Of a stretch of 64,000 nt of DNA, positions 10,871 through 22,828 are shown piece after piece. The stretch is from Albophoma yamanashiensis (taxonomy: Eukaryota > Ascomycota > Sordariomycetes > Hypocreales > Ophiocordycipitaceae). Below the pieces are notes generated by a model. That model was not told where the DNA came from. It was given only the letters and a program-made list of their open reading frames with translations, and did not search any database. The position numbers were made by a program, and so were the translations under genes. The DNA lies in contig BCKH01000001.1 in the NCBI GenBank assembly GCA_001600555.1, positions 5,035,546 through 5,099,545 on the forward strand, written 5' to 3'. The first letter of the stretch is position 1; the number at the start of each line of letters is the position of its first letter.

Positions 10871-11148
10871 CACACCTGAGTCCTCACAAGCAAGAGCTCC
10901 TCGCTACGGCAGGGTTGACCCACTAAGATAAGAGAGCCTGACTGAAGGCAACGTCGTGAACGTATTCGTTCTGAAAGCCAGGCGGTGCGCTTTTGTGCAG
11001 ACTGAGGTGCGTAGGTGTCGCGTGCCATCGGGAAAGTCGCCGGTAGGAATGCCACGCCATGGGACTAGGAGACATCAGGATTGAGGCTAATGCCCCATGT
11101 GAAACCATTGCTATCGCACACGGTCAGAAACTGGGAAAAAGTTGAAAC

Positions 11149-11158
11149 TACTCCGTAC
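11149..11158 (+). repeat. Dispersed decamer TACTCCGTAC
   Basis: Exact copy of a motif repeated in intergenic DNA across the window. Confidence 0.8.
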
Positions 11159-11825
11159 ACGCAATGCGAGGTATCTCAGATAGTCTCCCTCCTCGAGCCA
11201 TTGCCATGTTTGCATTCCATGCCCCAGTGAAGCATTCAACACGCAACACTCTCCTTTGTCGATACTTTCAGGCGGATACTTTGAAAAATAGCTCGATGAC
11301 TTCAGCTGTAACCTCATAGCACGATGTTTGATGCGGCATTCAATGTATGTACCTCCCACAGGAGACCCTATGGGAAGTCGATTCAACATTCCCGTTCGGC
11401 ATTCTCTCCCACACTTGCAAACGTATGCTAGGGAGGATCTCTTTGTGATATCCTTTAGCTCTTTGCTGTGTTAGCCATTCTCTTTGTTGCCTTCATATAG
11501 GACAATATAAGATTCAAGCAGGTCGCGCAGGAGCCTGGGGATCACAAAGTAACGGGGAATTTATATTCGTGTCTTAAGCTTTCCTTAGCCGCTTAGATGG
11601 CCTTAAAATGCCTCAAAGCATTTTCCACGCTCATCTGTGTTCCATTTGTCTGCAACAGGTTGTCTCACTATCCCATTGCATGGAGCTAAAGCAATACGAA
11701 TGAGACATACACGAAGGAAGGAAGGAAAACAGTAGAACCATACCTGACACTTGACTCACAAATACCTCAATCATACGAGTAGAGGCCAAAAAAAAAAAAC
11801 GCCCACTATCTATCTCCGTGCGTAG

Positions 11826-11835
11826 TACTCCGTAC
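11826..11835 (+). repeat. Dispersed decamer TACTCCGTAC
   Basis: Exact copy, followed by a related agagtattc segment. Confidence 0.8.
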
Positions 11836-12900
11836 AGAGTATTCGTTTCGAATTTCGCCCGTGTTTAGGTCAACCTCTGATGGAAGGGGGTGTGTTTCTT
11901 TGCTTTCCCCTGGTGCAAGTATGTATCGGATTTCAAGAAATGTCCCACTTGGGGTCTCAGAAAGTTATGTAAGCGCCCGATAGTCAGGAATTTTAAGTCT
12001 TGAAGTCTGAGACCTTCCATGCTCGTCATAGATGGTCCCGGTGCTGGTTTGCAGAGCTCAGTTTCAAGAGGTGCTTCCACATTTTCGCATCCTGAGCAGC
12101 CGCATTGTCATGCCATGATACCGCAGGCCTTCTCTCTCCTCTCTGTAGTGTCATACAACGCAGTATAACTCATCGTGGCTCCCGATGCGTAGTTTGAGGC
12201 AGGCACAGTAAGAGTAGACGGCAACAAATAACAAAGAAAAAGAAAACGGAAGTGCTGTGCGGGGAACCCTAGCCCGCATTATGTACTGCCGTGAGGTGTA
12301 CATCGGGCCTATGGTAGGGAAAGACTTGTATTGTTCATATGTTTATATCGCTGTGGAAGTTCCTTCTTACGCTCACTCCCATTTATCACTTCGCTAAGTC
12401 ATAAAAATTCCATTTCCATATACGAACGATCCAGCTCGCGAGATCTTCTGCTCAATGCACGCTGCAACTTGCTGAGCTACCTCGGTCTGAGGATGTAGAT
12501 TACCATGAATACTCATGGCATTCCGAGTGATGGAAGGAGTGAATTGGTCGAATGCCGAGACGGACTGCAAGGGGGCTAAGTGGGCTGAAAGAACATATTT
12601 AGACTAAGATGAGAAAGATCCAAGATTCCCTAAGTTCCCGGAGCGTCGCTGTGGAGCTTAATGATGCTTGGACCTGTCTCACCCTGGAGGGCCGTATGGC
12701 GTCTTTGTCATTGGTCTATCCCTAAATCCGGGCACTGGTTTCTAATAAATTCATTATGCTTTGCTCATCAGCTACTTCCGAACTTAAAGTTGTCACATAT
12801 TTCTTGGGCATGCTGGCACAAGTGCCATGTGTCTCTAGCCCTTATACTCAGAAAGAAAGATGGCCAAAGATGAAAAGGCCCATTGAAGGGGGAAACGTGA

Positions 12901-14739
12901 CTATGCCTTCTCCGTATCCTTGCTCGCTTCGCCGTCAGCTTCTGTCGGTATTCGTTGTGTGCCTATGCCGATGAGTCCGAACACACTCACAGCCGCCATA
13001 CACGCAGCGACCACAAATGTACGCGTCAAAGCGTCGTTATATACATCCAAAAGAACCGCCAGATCTCCAGAATCAATGCCACTTCTCAAGCCTGTAGCGC
13101 CTGAGTTCATAATCAGGCCAGGATCAACGTGGGGCAGTTGGTTGCGCATATTTGTCGTAAGCGCGCGCGTGAAAATGGAGTTTGCGACACTAATAAAGGT
13201 TGCTGGCCCTAAGTTTCGACAAAATAAGACGACAGCGACGCCAATTGCAGCGTCTGCCTCACTGAGCAGAGTCTGGGCCGCTACACTGGGCTGCTCAGTC
13301 GAAAGACCTATCCCAAGGCCAGCAACAATCTGATACGGGATCCACATGTTTGCGCCCGATGAAACTCTGAGGGTGGAAAGCAGACCCGAGCCAATGGATA
13401 CCAGAATAGATCCAGCCAACATGAAAGGCTGGACGTATCCAAACTTCGTGACGATCCAGCCACTGCTAAATATGGCAACGATGAAAGCCATACAGAGCGG
13501 GAGATAGCGCACTCCTGACTGCTCGGCAGTCACACCTTGTATGGCCTGGAACCATAACGGAATCTTTTCCCAAGAATCTGTCAGAAGCCAATCTGGTCAA
13601 TGGGATAGGAATCTCACTTACATAGTAGACGAGAGTGAGGAAAGCACTCTCAAGGCAGTATGAGTAGAGTGATGCAAACAGCACTATACGCAATCTAAAT
13701 ATACGAGGAGGCACCAAGGCTTTCTCGTCCATCCACCACTGTTCCACGGCAAAAGTGGCGAAAAGAAGACCGAAGGCGACAAAGCACCCGATCGTACGGC
13801 CGTTGCCCCAGCCGTATCGAGCCCCCCCAAACTCCAGTGCTAAAATTAAGCAGGTGATGCTTGGAAGTAGCAGAAGCATGCCAAGGTAGTCGAATTCCCG
13901 AAGTTTTTGTGTCCATGGACGTTCCACATCGTCCTTCCGCGGCGGAGCTCTCACACGGATGAAGAGGATAGCGGACACGGCAGGTGGAACCGCTATTGGA
14001 AGATTGATATAAAAACACCTGCATGGCAGCCCGTTAGTATTCACCTCGAAATAGCGGAGGATCCTCTGGTTCGGGTGTAGTGTAGATCTTCGGGGTGATC
14101 TTACCACCTCCACGTCAAATGGCTGTTAGTGATTAAGCCCCCAACAACAGGGCCAAGCACAGACGCAAGCCCATAGACAACGCCTACGGCACCGATATAG
14201 AAGGGTAATCTCTTGGCGGGGAGAGCAGCTGCGAATAGTGCGATTGTGCCACTCATTAATCCAGAACCGCCGCATCCGGAAATAGAGCGGCCCACAATGA
14301 ATGCCGCGGAGGATGGACTGAGCGCGCAGAGAAGTGATCCAATCTCGAAAGTTGCAAGAGACGCAAGATAAACAGCCTTAATACTGAACTGACTGTACAG
14401 GCGACCGAACACGAGCTGGAAGGCACACAATGTGAGCAGGTAGGCTGACCCGTACCAACCGACATCACTCAATGAGCGAAACTCGTCCGTAATTTGTGGG
14501 ATAGCTGTTGCAATGATGCCCTCGTCCAGAAATGTGCACGTTACGCCGCATACAATTGATAACCATATCGCAAAGACTCTGATTCTCGACATGTTTTCAA
14601 TTGCGTCCCCATTCTGCCCGCTGGCATCCTCGGAATCGTTGGGTGGTTCATTTTCAGAGCTTTCAATAGGTTCGCTGGCGGCCTTCGGCTCGGTGGAATA
14701 GAGATTACGCTCTTGTTCTGAAGTAGTAGCGTCAATCAT
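12901..14739 (-). CDS. MFS transporter, DHA2 (14-TM, TRI12-like) family
   Basis: Three exons: 14739-14105, 14018-13622 and 13563-12901. The introns are 86 nt (GTAAGA...CAG) and 58 nt (GTAAGT...AAG), giving 564 residues in frame. After a hydrophilic acidic N-terminus (about 50 residues rich in Glu, Ser and Asn), the first span carries the drug/H+ antiporter pattern FLDEGIIATAIPQITDEF. It is followed by DVGWYGSAYLLTLCAFQLVFGRLY, the GGSGLMSG glycine motif, GPVVGGLI and the WRWCFYINLPIA block after span 6. These are hallmarks of fungal DHA2 exporters of toxins, drugs or siderophores at the plasma membrane. The substrate cannot be read from sequence. The last acceptor (AAAAG) was picked because it alone restores the frame to the conserved IPLWFQAIQG loop. 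No biosynthetic cluster flanks it. Confidence 0.88.
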
Positions 14740-16657
14740 TTCGATATTAGAAAACGAAAAGAGAAATAAAATTGAGACAAAATCTGCCGGTTCCCCGTGG
14801 TTGGCAAAAAGTTGCGAGTACTACTTGTACGGCGCAATTTTCAGGAGTAGGGGCTAGAACGCCAAGCACGTGTCAGGTCGCCTCCGGCTGACGGATGCCA
14901 TAACTCTGAAGGCCACACCAGAGAATATGTGTAGGGTTTAGCATTCCATTACGTCTGAGATGAACGCTGCTGCTACCACTCGATGGATGGCAAAATTGCT
15001 GCAGGTATAATTGCATGCACTATTACTTGGGGTGTTTGCTGTGGATATCGATACGACGTCCGATGTCCGTCAAGCCACTTCGCGCCGAGCCTAGCCGCTT
15101 TTTTGGCTTGTCCTGTCCGACTTGGTGGGGATAAAATTTTCAGCGTGGCGGAAATGGCTCCCGTTAAACGGGTGCAAGGCTGCAAGTAGCCTAGCTCCGG
15201 AATCACACCCTGGTTTGCATCGCTCGATCGGGGCTTCGTGGATATCGGAAAAAAAAAAAAACCATGGGTCGAGCCGAGTTTGCTTCGGGCATCAAGATTA
15301 TTGGTGTGTGTGAAATTTGAACCGATCGGTCGGCAAAACTGCGAGTGTCAGCAGCAACGGAAATCCGAATCCACCCCTACTACGTACACTTTCTCATCTC
15401 TCTACCAAAGCACGACTCTCCAGAATACTGACAAAGCCGCATATAACTCCGACACATCACGGACTAGATGCCTAGTGAAACCCACGAGTGATTGTATGCA
15501 GCCACTCGTACGAAGAGAGAATGTGCGTACGAATGTAAGAGAAGCTCTGCACTCCGTACGAGCAGCGTACATAGTACGTACGAGTACGTAGGACTGTTTA
15601 ACAGGGGTTGATATCGAACCCTGTGCGCCATGAGTCCCCATACTCGCTCCAGACGTACTAATCTGTGGTGAGGAGCGCACTATTGGACTTCGGCCCGGAG
15701 CTTGGAAGTTCATCGGTGACACAGCCAAGTGTACGCCGTAGATTTGCAAGTTAACGAGAAGTCTTTCCATGAAGCGGCGGCCTAGATAACCTTACCTAGA
15801 GGCGATTTTTCTTCCGACCCGACTGCACAGGATTTTGAACGTTCGGCACCATACCGCTATCAATCATGCGGAGCTCCAAATCAGCGTGTGCTTAAGACAA
15901 TCCGTATATGTGAAGTCGATAGTAACGTGCCAAAGAGCTATTATGTACGCCGCAACATGGTGTTGCAGGTGTTCTCATCATGCGATACGCACCATGGCTA
16001 TTCTTGTATGTGAAATGCGCTGAATTCGGAACTCCTGCACGATACAAGTATGAGTAAAAGCGCATGACCTTTGTCAAGCCGCCAAGCCTCCACATCTCAA
16101 TGGGCCGCCCAGAGGCTTTACACAGCGTAGTCGCAGGTTTTTCATGTCAAACCATCACAGCCAATTATGAAGTGTAAAGCAGCTTATTCATGCTTGCATT
16201 CTCATCATGCGGAGATGAAAAGGCGCCAGCGTCATACTAAAACACTGTGCAGTGACGACTCGACCAGTCAGTCTACGGTCGCTTTCAGTTCTTTGAACAT
16301 GAACTGTGGTTATTTACTAATCAATTCAAGTGCACCAAGGGCATCGCGGGCATTTGATAACAGCAACCAAACAAAGTTCACTCACCAAATCCACGCTGGT
16401 GAGAATGAATTTAAAACATCCAACCAAGCGGGCACAGAGCCTATAATAACACCCTCTTTTGTGAATCTCACTGCTCGTGGACGTGACAATGGTGTGCATG
16501 AATCTGCAAGAGCCGGAAAAGCTTCAAATCCCACCAGAACGAGAAAGTACAAAGCAACAACCAATCGAGACGAAAGCAGTATTTCCATTGTACTCTCCTC
16601 ACGCTTTCAGTTGGGTGTTCGCATGTGCGGGGACCTTCATACTGGTAGTTCTCTTGC
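14740..16657. other. Intergenic, nothing supported except a CGTAC cluster
   Basis: About 1.9 kb of promoter and spacer. Contains a dense group of GTACG/CGTAC words at 15505-15592, including ACTCCGTAC at 15551-15559. Frames such as 16167-16694 show no domain. The segment around 15605-15630 slightly resembles a tRNA T-arm but does not fold as one. Confidence 0.5.
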
Positions 16658-17220
16658 TCAAACGGCATCGGTGCAGCTGCCGGGGCCGAAATGAGCGGCG
16701 GCTTCCTTCAGCACGTCTGTAATTCCGGCTGCTTGGCTGGCAGCAATCTCTTGGGCGAGACTTGGGACCTTTGCCACGATAGTTTTTATGAGATTTTACT
16801 CGATAATCCGATCCAATTTATCTCATCGCGTGTTTTGCCGCACTGCTTAGCAGTTTCAATTGCGGGTCGCTTCGCTTTCAAATTGTTCGACAGCCTTTGC
16901 CCATGCGTCCTCAGGCGCTTAATAGGCTGTAACAACGAGAGGGCCTGATAAAAGCTCAAGCCCGGCGAGCTGTAGACAGTCGTGATGCAAGAATTAATAA
17001 TCGAGACAAGATTTTGGGATGCGGAAGTCAAAGGTGCCAGGTTGCCGTCGAAAGCCTTCACGGTTGTATCAAGACTGTCAATCCCATACTGGATTTGAGA
17101 CAGGACATCTGTAATATCTTTGATATCGCGCTCAATGACGAAGGTGAAGGTAGCGTCGATGAAGCGAGAGTAGGCGACAGTGATGAAACAAACAAGAGCG
17201 AGTTGCGAGTAGAGCTTCAT
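16658..17220 (-). pseudogene. Second HsbA copy, disrupted by a frameshift
   Basis: Starts like an intact HsbA: Met at 17220 with a signal peptide (MKLYSQLALVCFITVAYS), then RDIKDITDVLSQIQYGIDSLD and the AKRPAIETAKQCGKTRDEIN helix. The frame then reads WIGLSSKIS and stops at 16786-16788. The missing C-terminal helix is still present just downstream in another frame (SQAAGITDVLKEAAAHFGP, then a Cys and a TGA at 16660-16658), exactly as in the intact copy at 6.2 kb. A one-base change near 16800-16815 explains the break; no plausible intron does. It is either a young pseudogene or a sequencing error. The truncated 145-residue product would lack the last two helices. Confidence 0.8.
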
Positions 17221-19331
17221 TATCAGTTTAGGTACTGATATCTCGTGATAGCGAGGGGGTCCTGTATTGGTCAATTAGAATGTATAGTCGAATTGGCGCT
17301 GTCATTCGAGCGAATGGAAAGAATGGATTCCCGTACGGGTTATAAATATTGTGGCATGTCCCCTACGGCGGCTAGATTCTCTATAAACCACAAAGTGGTT
17401 CCTCAATGGCCTCGGCCCATCATGTGGTCAAGAAGGTGTTTTCTTTGCTGAGATGTCAAAAAGCATGCGACGGGATACGCTCTGACACGGCAGAGATGCA
17501 TGAGCGTCGCGACAATAGCCTAAAATGTCACGCTTGCGGGTAATATGGTTCGACCATATGGTACGACCAGAGTTATAGCTACGACGCTGAAGGATCTGAG
17601 AGTATATCATGTACGATATTACATGAAATTACTGGTGAACACGGGACTATAGTAACCACTGTCAGCTCTAATGGTATGACGAATGTCGGGCGAGGGTTCT
17701 AATATTGTCATGCGATCCGCAAGTGCCAAGTCTCGCAAATTTTGTGGTATCTCGTTCCCCTCCCGGCCAATCTGCCGAGTTGGATGCTTGCAGGCACTGC
17801 ATTATATGGCTAGTGGGTCATATATGGTTGGTGCAATGGGTTGGACAGCTCAACCCGTGGTATTTGGACCTCTGGTGAACAGGGGTTAGGGAGGCAATGA
17901 AACTTATGGAAGAGTTAAGCTCAAAATTCCATAATACATTATGCAGACTTCATCTACACGTGATGATGTCGCCGATAAGGGCAAACCAACTGCTACAATT
18001 TGTCATCGAGAGAATCGGCTCAATGGGCGTAGCATCTCAACAGATCTGCCATGGAGGTTCACCACAGGGTCCGATAAAGTTGCCTGATAGACTGGTTGCT
18101 CCACTATGGTAGTCGATCATTGTGGAATATTAAACTTGAATCAGGGCAGATTAGTTGGGTAGAGGCTATCTGACTCCACATCACGTATTCGCGTTGGCCT
18201 GGTTTTTGCCTCTATTTTGGTCGGATGCCATAGCGTAGTGTCTGTGCAGCGAACTAAACGAAACGATATACCTAGGTTCTACTTGCTTTAAGGCCATTCG
18301 CAGAAGGATTGCTTGGAGGCTACCAACATGTGTTATCGGTCGACCCAACGGTGTATGATACTTCGGATTCAGGAATGAAGGTATTGTAACACAGGTAGTT
18401 GTGGAGATGCGCCCTGCTGAATGTGACGTGAGGTGACGCGGAAATATTGGCATCAATTGCTGGTAGTAATTTTGTTCGCCCCTACGTCCTGTGCATCAGT
18501 GTGGTGCTGGCAACGTTCAGATTCTGAAGACCAGGAAATATCTGGTACAAAGTGTTCATTCGCACAGCGTTCTTACGTACCACAAGCGAAGCTTGGATAT
18601 TTCCAGGCACCGAGAAGCTCATGGTAAACCGCGGTATTCTGATCTATCTGGCACTGCTTCGCCTGTTCTCACGCGCTATGATGGGGATGAGACAGCATGT
18701 GTGCGGGTCCTCAGCCTTTGAAAGACTCCAGCCGGTGAAGGAGGTAGTGTACTGAAATAATTTCAGTGGACCCAAATGTACACCTAACTCACGAGCCCTG
18801 ACGTAGATCATCCTGTACATGTACGAGAGCCCTGAGAGAATGTTACACTGCCGCGACGGACTCGTTCACGTCAGCGGTAATGACCATGCCGCTGATTCTT
18901 GCAGCCCACACAATAGGTCCCTTTCCTATTTAGAGCGTCCCTGCTGCATCTTTACATATGCTTTCGTCAGGCCGCTCCAGGCGGTATCGGGCGCAGAAGG
19001 ACCTTCTTGTACACGGAAGACGTGTCCGATAGAAATAAAAGTATGCTTGGTCAAGTGTAAAGCATAGGTCGTTGGAATCGAGGGAACTGAATTTATGGAA
19101 GTGGTTGTTTGCAACATGTTTGTTTTCATACGTAATGACGCGAACTTAGCGCCATACAAGGTGTGGTGAAGTGTCGCATGCGAAGGGCGTGGTCGCCCCA
19201 CACAGTGACACGATAGCTCAGCGTTGAAGCGCATGGTCGCTTCAACCACGCGCGCCTGGAATATCACTGATTACGCACCCGCAAACATCGACGCACGACG
19301 CCTGGATCCAAAGCAAGTCTCAAAAATTGCA
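17221..19331. other. Intergenic, nothing recognised
   Basis: About 2.1 kb between the broken HsbA and the alanyl-tRNA editing gene. Only short frames on both strands with no domain or splice support. Confidence 0.5.
17340..17349 (-). promoter_or_regulatory. TATA-like element of the second HsbA copy
   Basis: ATATTTATAA on the minus strand, about 120-130 nt upstream of the Met at 17220. Placement fits a TATA box, suggesting the promoter of the broken copy is still recognisable. Confidence 0.35.
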
Positions 19332-20174
19332 ATGACAGCAACCCTAACTCACCTGGCTTTCCACTTCGATGCGAAGCTGCTTAGACTGAAGACAACAGTG
19401 CAATCCATCCGATGCTTCACTGCGCTTGAGGAGGCCAACCAAGCTCTCTTCAAGCAAGCGACAGAAAACGACCATGTGGTCGTCACCAAAGAGACCATCT
19501 TCCATCCTCAAGGCGGCGGGCAGCCTTCGGATGAGGGAAGCATGACGGCTCTTTGTGCCGATGGCAACAGTGTCGAGAGAGCGCCAACTGTCCAGGTCAT
19601 CGCTGCCAGGATGGACGCTGTGAACGAAGGGCAAGTTCTGCACCTGGTGCGATTTTACGCACCCTCCGATTGCGCCGCCATTCGCCCCGGCGACGCCGTC
19701 GAGCAAGTTGTCGATCAGGAAAAGAGATTGCTGTACTCGCGACTGCACACGGCCGGCCACGTCTTAGGCTCAGCCGTGCGAGACCTCCTCGAGGATGAGG
19801 TTCCAGGGTTCGATGAGCTCAAGGCTTCCCACTTCCCGGACAGCGCTTCGTGTGAATTCCGCGGATGCATTGAGAGTAAGTGGAAGGAGCCGATCCAAGA
19901 CCGAGTCAACCAGTTTGTACGCCGCGCGATGCCCGTAAGAATCGAGTTCTGGACTGAGGATGATTTCCGACGCGAAGGCGTTGAGAGACTCATTCCCGAT
20001 CGCCGACTTCTGCCGCCTGGGGAAGACCGCTTTCGCGTTGTGCGCATCGTCGGGGCAGAAGTATATCCTTGCGGCGGGACTCATGTCGACACCACGGACC
20101 TGTGCGGTCCAACAACCGTGAGGAAAATCTCCCGGAGCAAGGGAGTCAGCAGGGTCAGCTACACCGTCTCGTGA
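19332..20174 (+). CDS. Free-standing alanyl-tRNA editing protein (AlaX-like)
   Basis: Starts chosen at the Met at 19332 (MTATLTHLAFHFDAK), where the conserved region begins; an in-frame ATG at 19233 would add 33 unconserved residues. The 280-residue product matches the editing domain of alanyl-tRNA synthetase found as a separate protein. It shows the IFHPQGGGQPSDEG block near residues 56-70, the zinc motif HTAGH at 139-143 and CGGTH at 247-251. In this family these His and Cys residues bind zinc, and the domain hydrolyses Ser- or Gly-mischarged tRNA(Ala) in trans, protecting translation in the cytosol or mitochondria. Both motifs are intact, so activity is expected. No intron. The gene is isolated in the accessory part of the window. 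Confidence 0.88.
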   Translation: MTATLTHLAFHFDAKLLRLKTTVQSIRCFTALEEANQALFKQATENDHVVVTKETIFHPQGGGQPSDEGSMTALCADGNSVERAPTVQVIAARMDAVNEGQVLHLVRFYAPSDCAAIRPGDAVEQVVDQEKRLLYSRLHTAGHVLGSAVRDLLEDEVPGFDELKASHFPDSASCEFRGCIESKWKEPIQDRVNQFVRRAMPVRIEFWTEDDFRREGVERLIPDRRLLPPGEDRFRVVRIVGAEVYPCGGTHVDTTDLCGPTTVRKISRSKGVSRVSYTVS

Positions 20175-20882
20175 CGGAAGTATTGTCCAGCGCGGAATTC
20201 CGGCGCGGCCAATGTTTGTGTGGCGACAGCACGAGCTTGACATTGTTGGCATATCTGTCAAGGATAAGCAAAAGGCAAGGCAACTCGTAACAAATATCAT
20301 ACACGGTGGCTGCCATCTCATCATTACTTGGACCGTTCTCATGAGTAGTATCCTGATCCAATGTCGTCACAGTCGTCGCCATCACGAGCCGGCGCTCTCG
20401 GAAAAGCGGATATGAATTGAGGATTTGTGGTCCCACAGCCACACCAAAGTACTCAACTCGGCAAGTACGTGCTAGCGATTAACTGTGCCTGACAAACCAC
20501 CAAGCGGGACATCCCACCCAACTGCTAATGCTCGGCCATACGAGCAAGCAGGGGCATCCCACTCGGCGGATGGCCGCGTCTGATTAGAAATTAAGAATAC
20601 ATACTCTAGAGTACGTGAGACTCCAGGATACGTACATAAAATCTCCGCGAGTATTTGCAGACGGATGGGCGGAACCAGATCATCTGGATATGCTTGCCGT
20701 TGCCACCGATCGACCGTGGCTCGCAAAATATACGGCGCCGGTTCATCACCCAATCGAGTTCGCCCTACATCGCTTGCGCCGTCGCGGTTAGAGTACACAC
20801 TCGTACTACCGTTGCTTGCGCTCGGCGTCCTCCTGACAGCAACCTCCTCATCCACACTAATGCACCCGATCCTTGCAGCTAA
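20175..20882. other. Intergenic, MFS promoter
   Basis: Contains the 3' flank of the AlaX-like gene and the promoter of the MFS gene. An antisense frame at 20472-20963 is a shadow running into exon 1 of the MFS gene. A 12-bp palindrome (tactctagagta) occurs near 20602-20613. Confidence 0.5.
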
Positions 20883-22486
20883 ATGGACATCGGCCAAAAA
20901 GAAAATCTCAGGAGATCTTCCGTCGACGATGCGGGCGTTCACGGCGATGCACTCACGCGACAATCGTCTGCCGCTGGTTCGATGTGGGTTTCCGAGTCCC
21001 TTTCACTTCCTCGGGAGGCTCTCTTCGTCGCCGTAGTCTGTATGGCTCAATTCTGCACGCGTACGTATTTCCAATTGCATCTACTCGTACCTAATCTCAC
21101 TCATCATGCACATATTCAGAGGCAGCTTTCACGGGTACGCTGGTCCTTTTGCGGACAATCGGCGCAAGCTTCAACATCACCAGCCAACCACAGCTCGCTT
21201 GGCTCATCGCTGGCTACTCGTTAACCGTGGGAACTTTCATCTTATTTTCTGGGCGCCTGGGTGATGTCTTTGGGTACAAAAGCATGTTGATTACGGGTCT
21301 CTCCTGGTTCTCACTGTGGTCCCTCGTCGCTGGGCTGAGCGTCTATTCGAACTTCAAGCTTGCCGTCTTCTCTCGCGTTCTCCAGGGTATCGGCCCAGCC
21401 ATCTGCTTGCCCAATGCCCTGGCCATACTCGGCACTGCCTACCCGCCAGGCCATCGCAAGGCTATGGTATTCGCCTTCTTTGGAGGAGTGGCACCTATAG
21501 GCGGCGTGTGTGGCGGTATATTTGCGGCGCTGTTGACATTGGCTTGGTGGCCTTGGGCCCTCTGGGCGATGTCCATATGGCTAGCCTTCCTAGCCGTGAT
21601 CGGGAACTTCGCGATCCCGCGTTTGCCCACGAAAACAGTCATACCGTGCAACTGGAAATCTTGGGTTGAAGTGCTCGACCTGCCCGGGGCTTCTGTTGGT
21701 ATCGTCTCGCTTGTACTCTTCAACTTTGCGTGGACCCAAGCTCCTGTCGATGGCTGGGGGACCACGACAGTGATCATTCCACTCGTTCTTGGATCTGTGC
21801 TATTCGGCGTCTTTGCCTTCATCGAGTTCAAGCTGAGTCCGAAGCCACTTCTGCCTTTTGACGTCATCAACGGCGACGTTGCGTTCGTCCTAGCCGCCGT
21901 GGTCTGCGGATGGGCAACCTTTGGTGTTTGGACCCTTTATCTGGTTCAAATCCTTCAGGACGTTCGTCACCTATCGCCGCTTCTCACTGCGACGTGGTTT
22001 TGCCCCGTGACCATTGCAGGTGCAGTGGCCGCAGTGCTGACTGGCAAGCTGCTCGGGCCCATGCAACTAAGGCCCTCGGTGGTCATGACGCTCGCTCTGA
22101 TTGCGTTTACCACTGGCGCGATACTGACTGCGCTGGCTCCGACTGATCAAACATATTGGGGGCAAGTCTTCATCTCGATGCTTATTATGCCGTTCGGGAT
22201 GGACATGAGCTTTCCAGCGTCCACTCTGATCCTGTCTAATGCAGTAGCGAAGGAGTACCAGGGAATTGCTGCCAGTCTTGTCAATACCGTTGTTAATTAT
22301 GGCATTGCCCTTGGAGTGGGGTTCGCCGGTACAGTCGAGGTCCAGGTACATAGAAACGACGACACCACTGATGGCCGGCTCGCTGGCTATAGGGGAGGTT
22401 TGTATATGGGGGTTGGGCTCGCAGGTCTAGGACTGCTAGTGTGCCTGGCATTTTTGGCAAAGGACCATTGCTTATCAAGGAAGTGA
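20883..22486 (+). CDS. MFS transporter, ATR1/aminotriazole-resistance type
   Basis: Two exons, 20883-21060 and 21120-22486, around a 59-nt intron (donor GTACGT, acceptor CAG), giving 514 residues in frame. A hydrophilic N-terminus of about 40 residues precedes the first span, which crosses the splice junction (ALFVAVVCMAQFCT then QAAFTGTLVLL). Family marks are QLAWLIAGYSLTVGTFILFSG followed by the R-L-G-D-V-F-G-Y-K loop (motif A), RVLQGIGPAICLPNALAILG (motif B/C region), and a Pro-rich TM8-9 loop. The pattern is that of fungal plasma-membrane drug/H+ antiporters related to yeast Atr1 and to boron or siderophore exporters. Substrate unknown. The C-terminus ends just after the last span with a short basic tail. 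Confidence 0.88.
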
Positions 22487-22725
22487 GAGCTAACTGGCAA
22501 GTTCAATGTATTTTTCTTTGCTGAGGGCAGGGCAACGAAATTTGTAGGCCACCCAAAACGCGGAAAGACAAGCAGGAGGTTGTCAATCGATTTTTGTCTT
22601 TACTTCTCCTGGGGGCTTGACACAGCCGCCATAACGACGCAGCCGCTGAAGACGTGGAAAAGAAGCATCCCGGGGGTTTCTCCATCAACTCTGAGAAAGC
22701 ATAACCCTTGCCGCTCCATACGTCA

Positions 22726-22828
<103 letters not shown>

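Larger units (their letters stand above)
10871..12900. other. Intergenic, two TACTCCGTAC motif copies
   Basis: About 2 kb between the sulfatase-like gene (promoter side) and the 3' end of the MFS gene. No gene is supported. It holds exact copies of the dispersed decamer at 11149-11158 and 11826-11835, an A-run near 11790-11801, and otherwise only short frames. Confidence 0.5.

Noticed and set aside
15600..15640. tRNA-like T-arm on the minus strand (GGGTTCGATATC)
   Set aside because: No acceptor stem, D-arm or anticodon arm can be built around it.
20472..20963. 163-codon minus-strand frame
   Set aside because: Overlaps exon 1 of the MFS gene and its promoter antisense; no domain.
12901..22486. 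Secondary-metabolite cluster around the two MFS exporters
   Set aside because: No polyketide synthase, peptide synthetase, terpene cyclase, P450 or regulator gene is present between or beside them.
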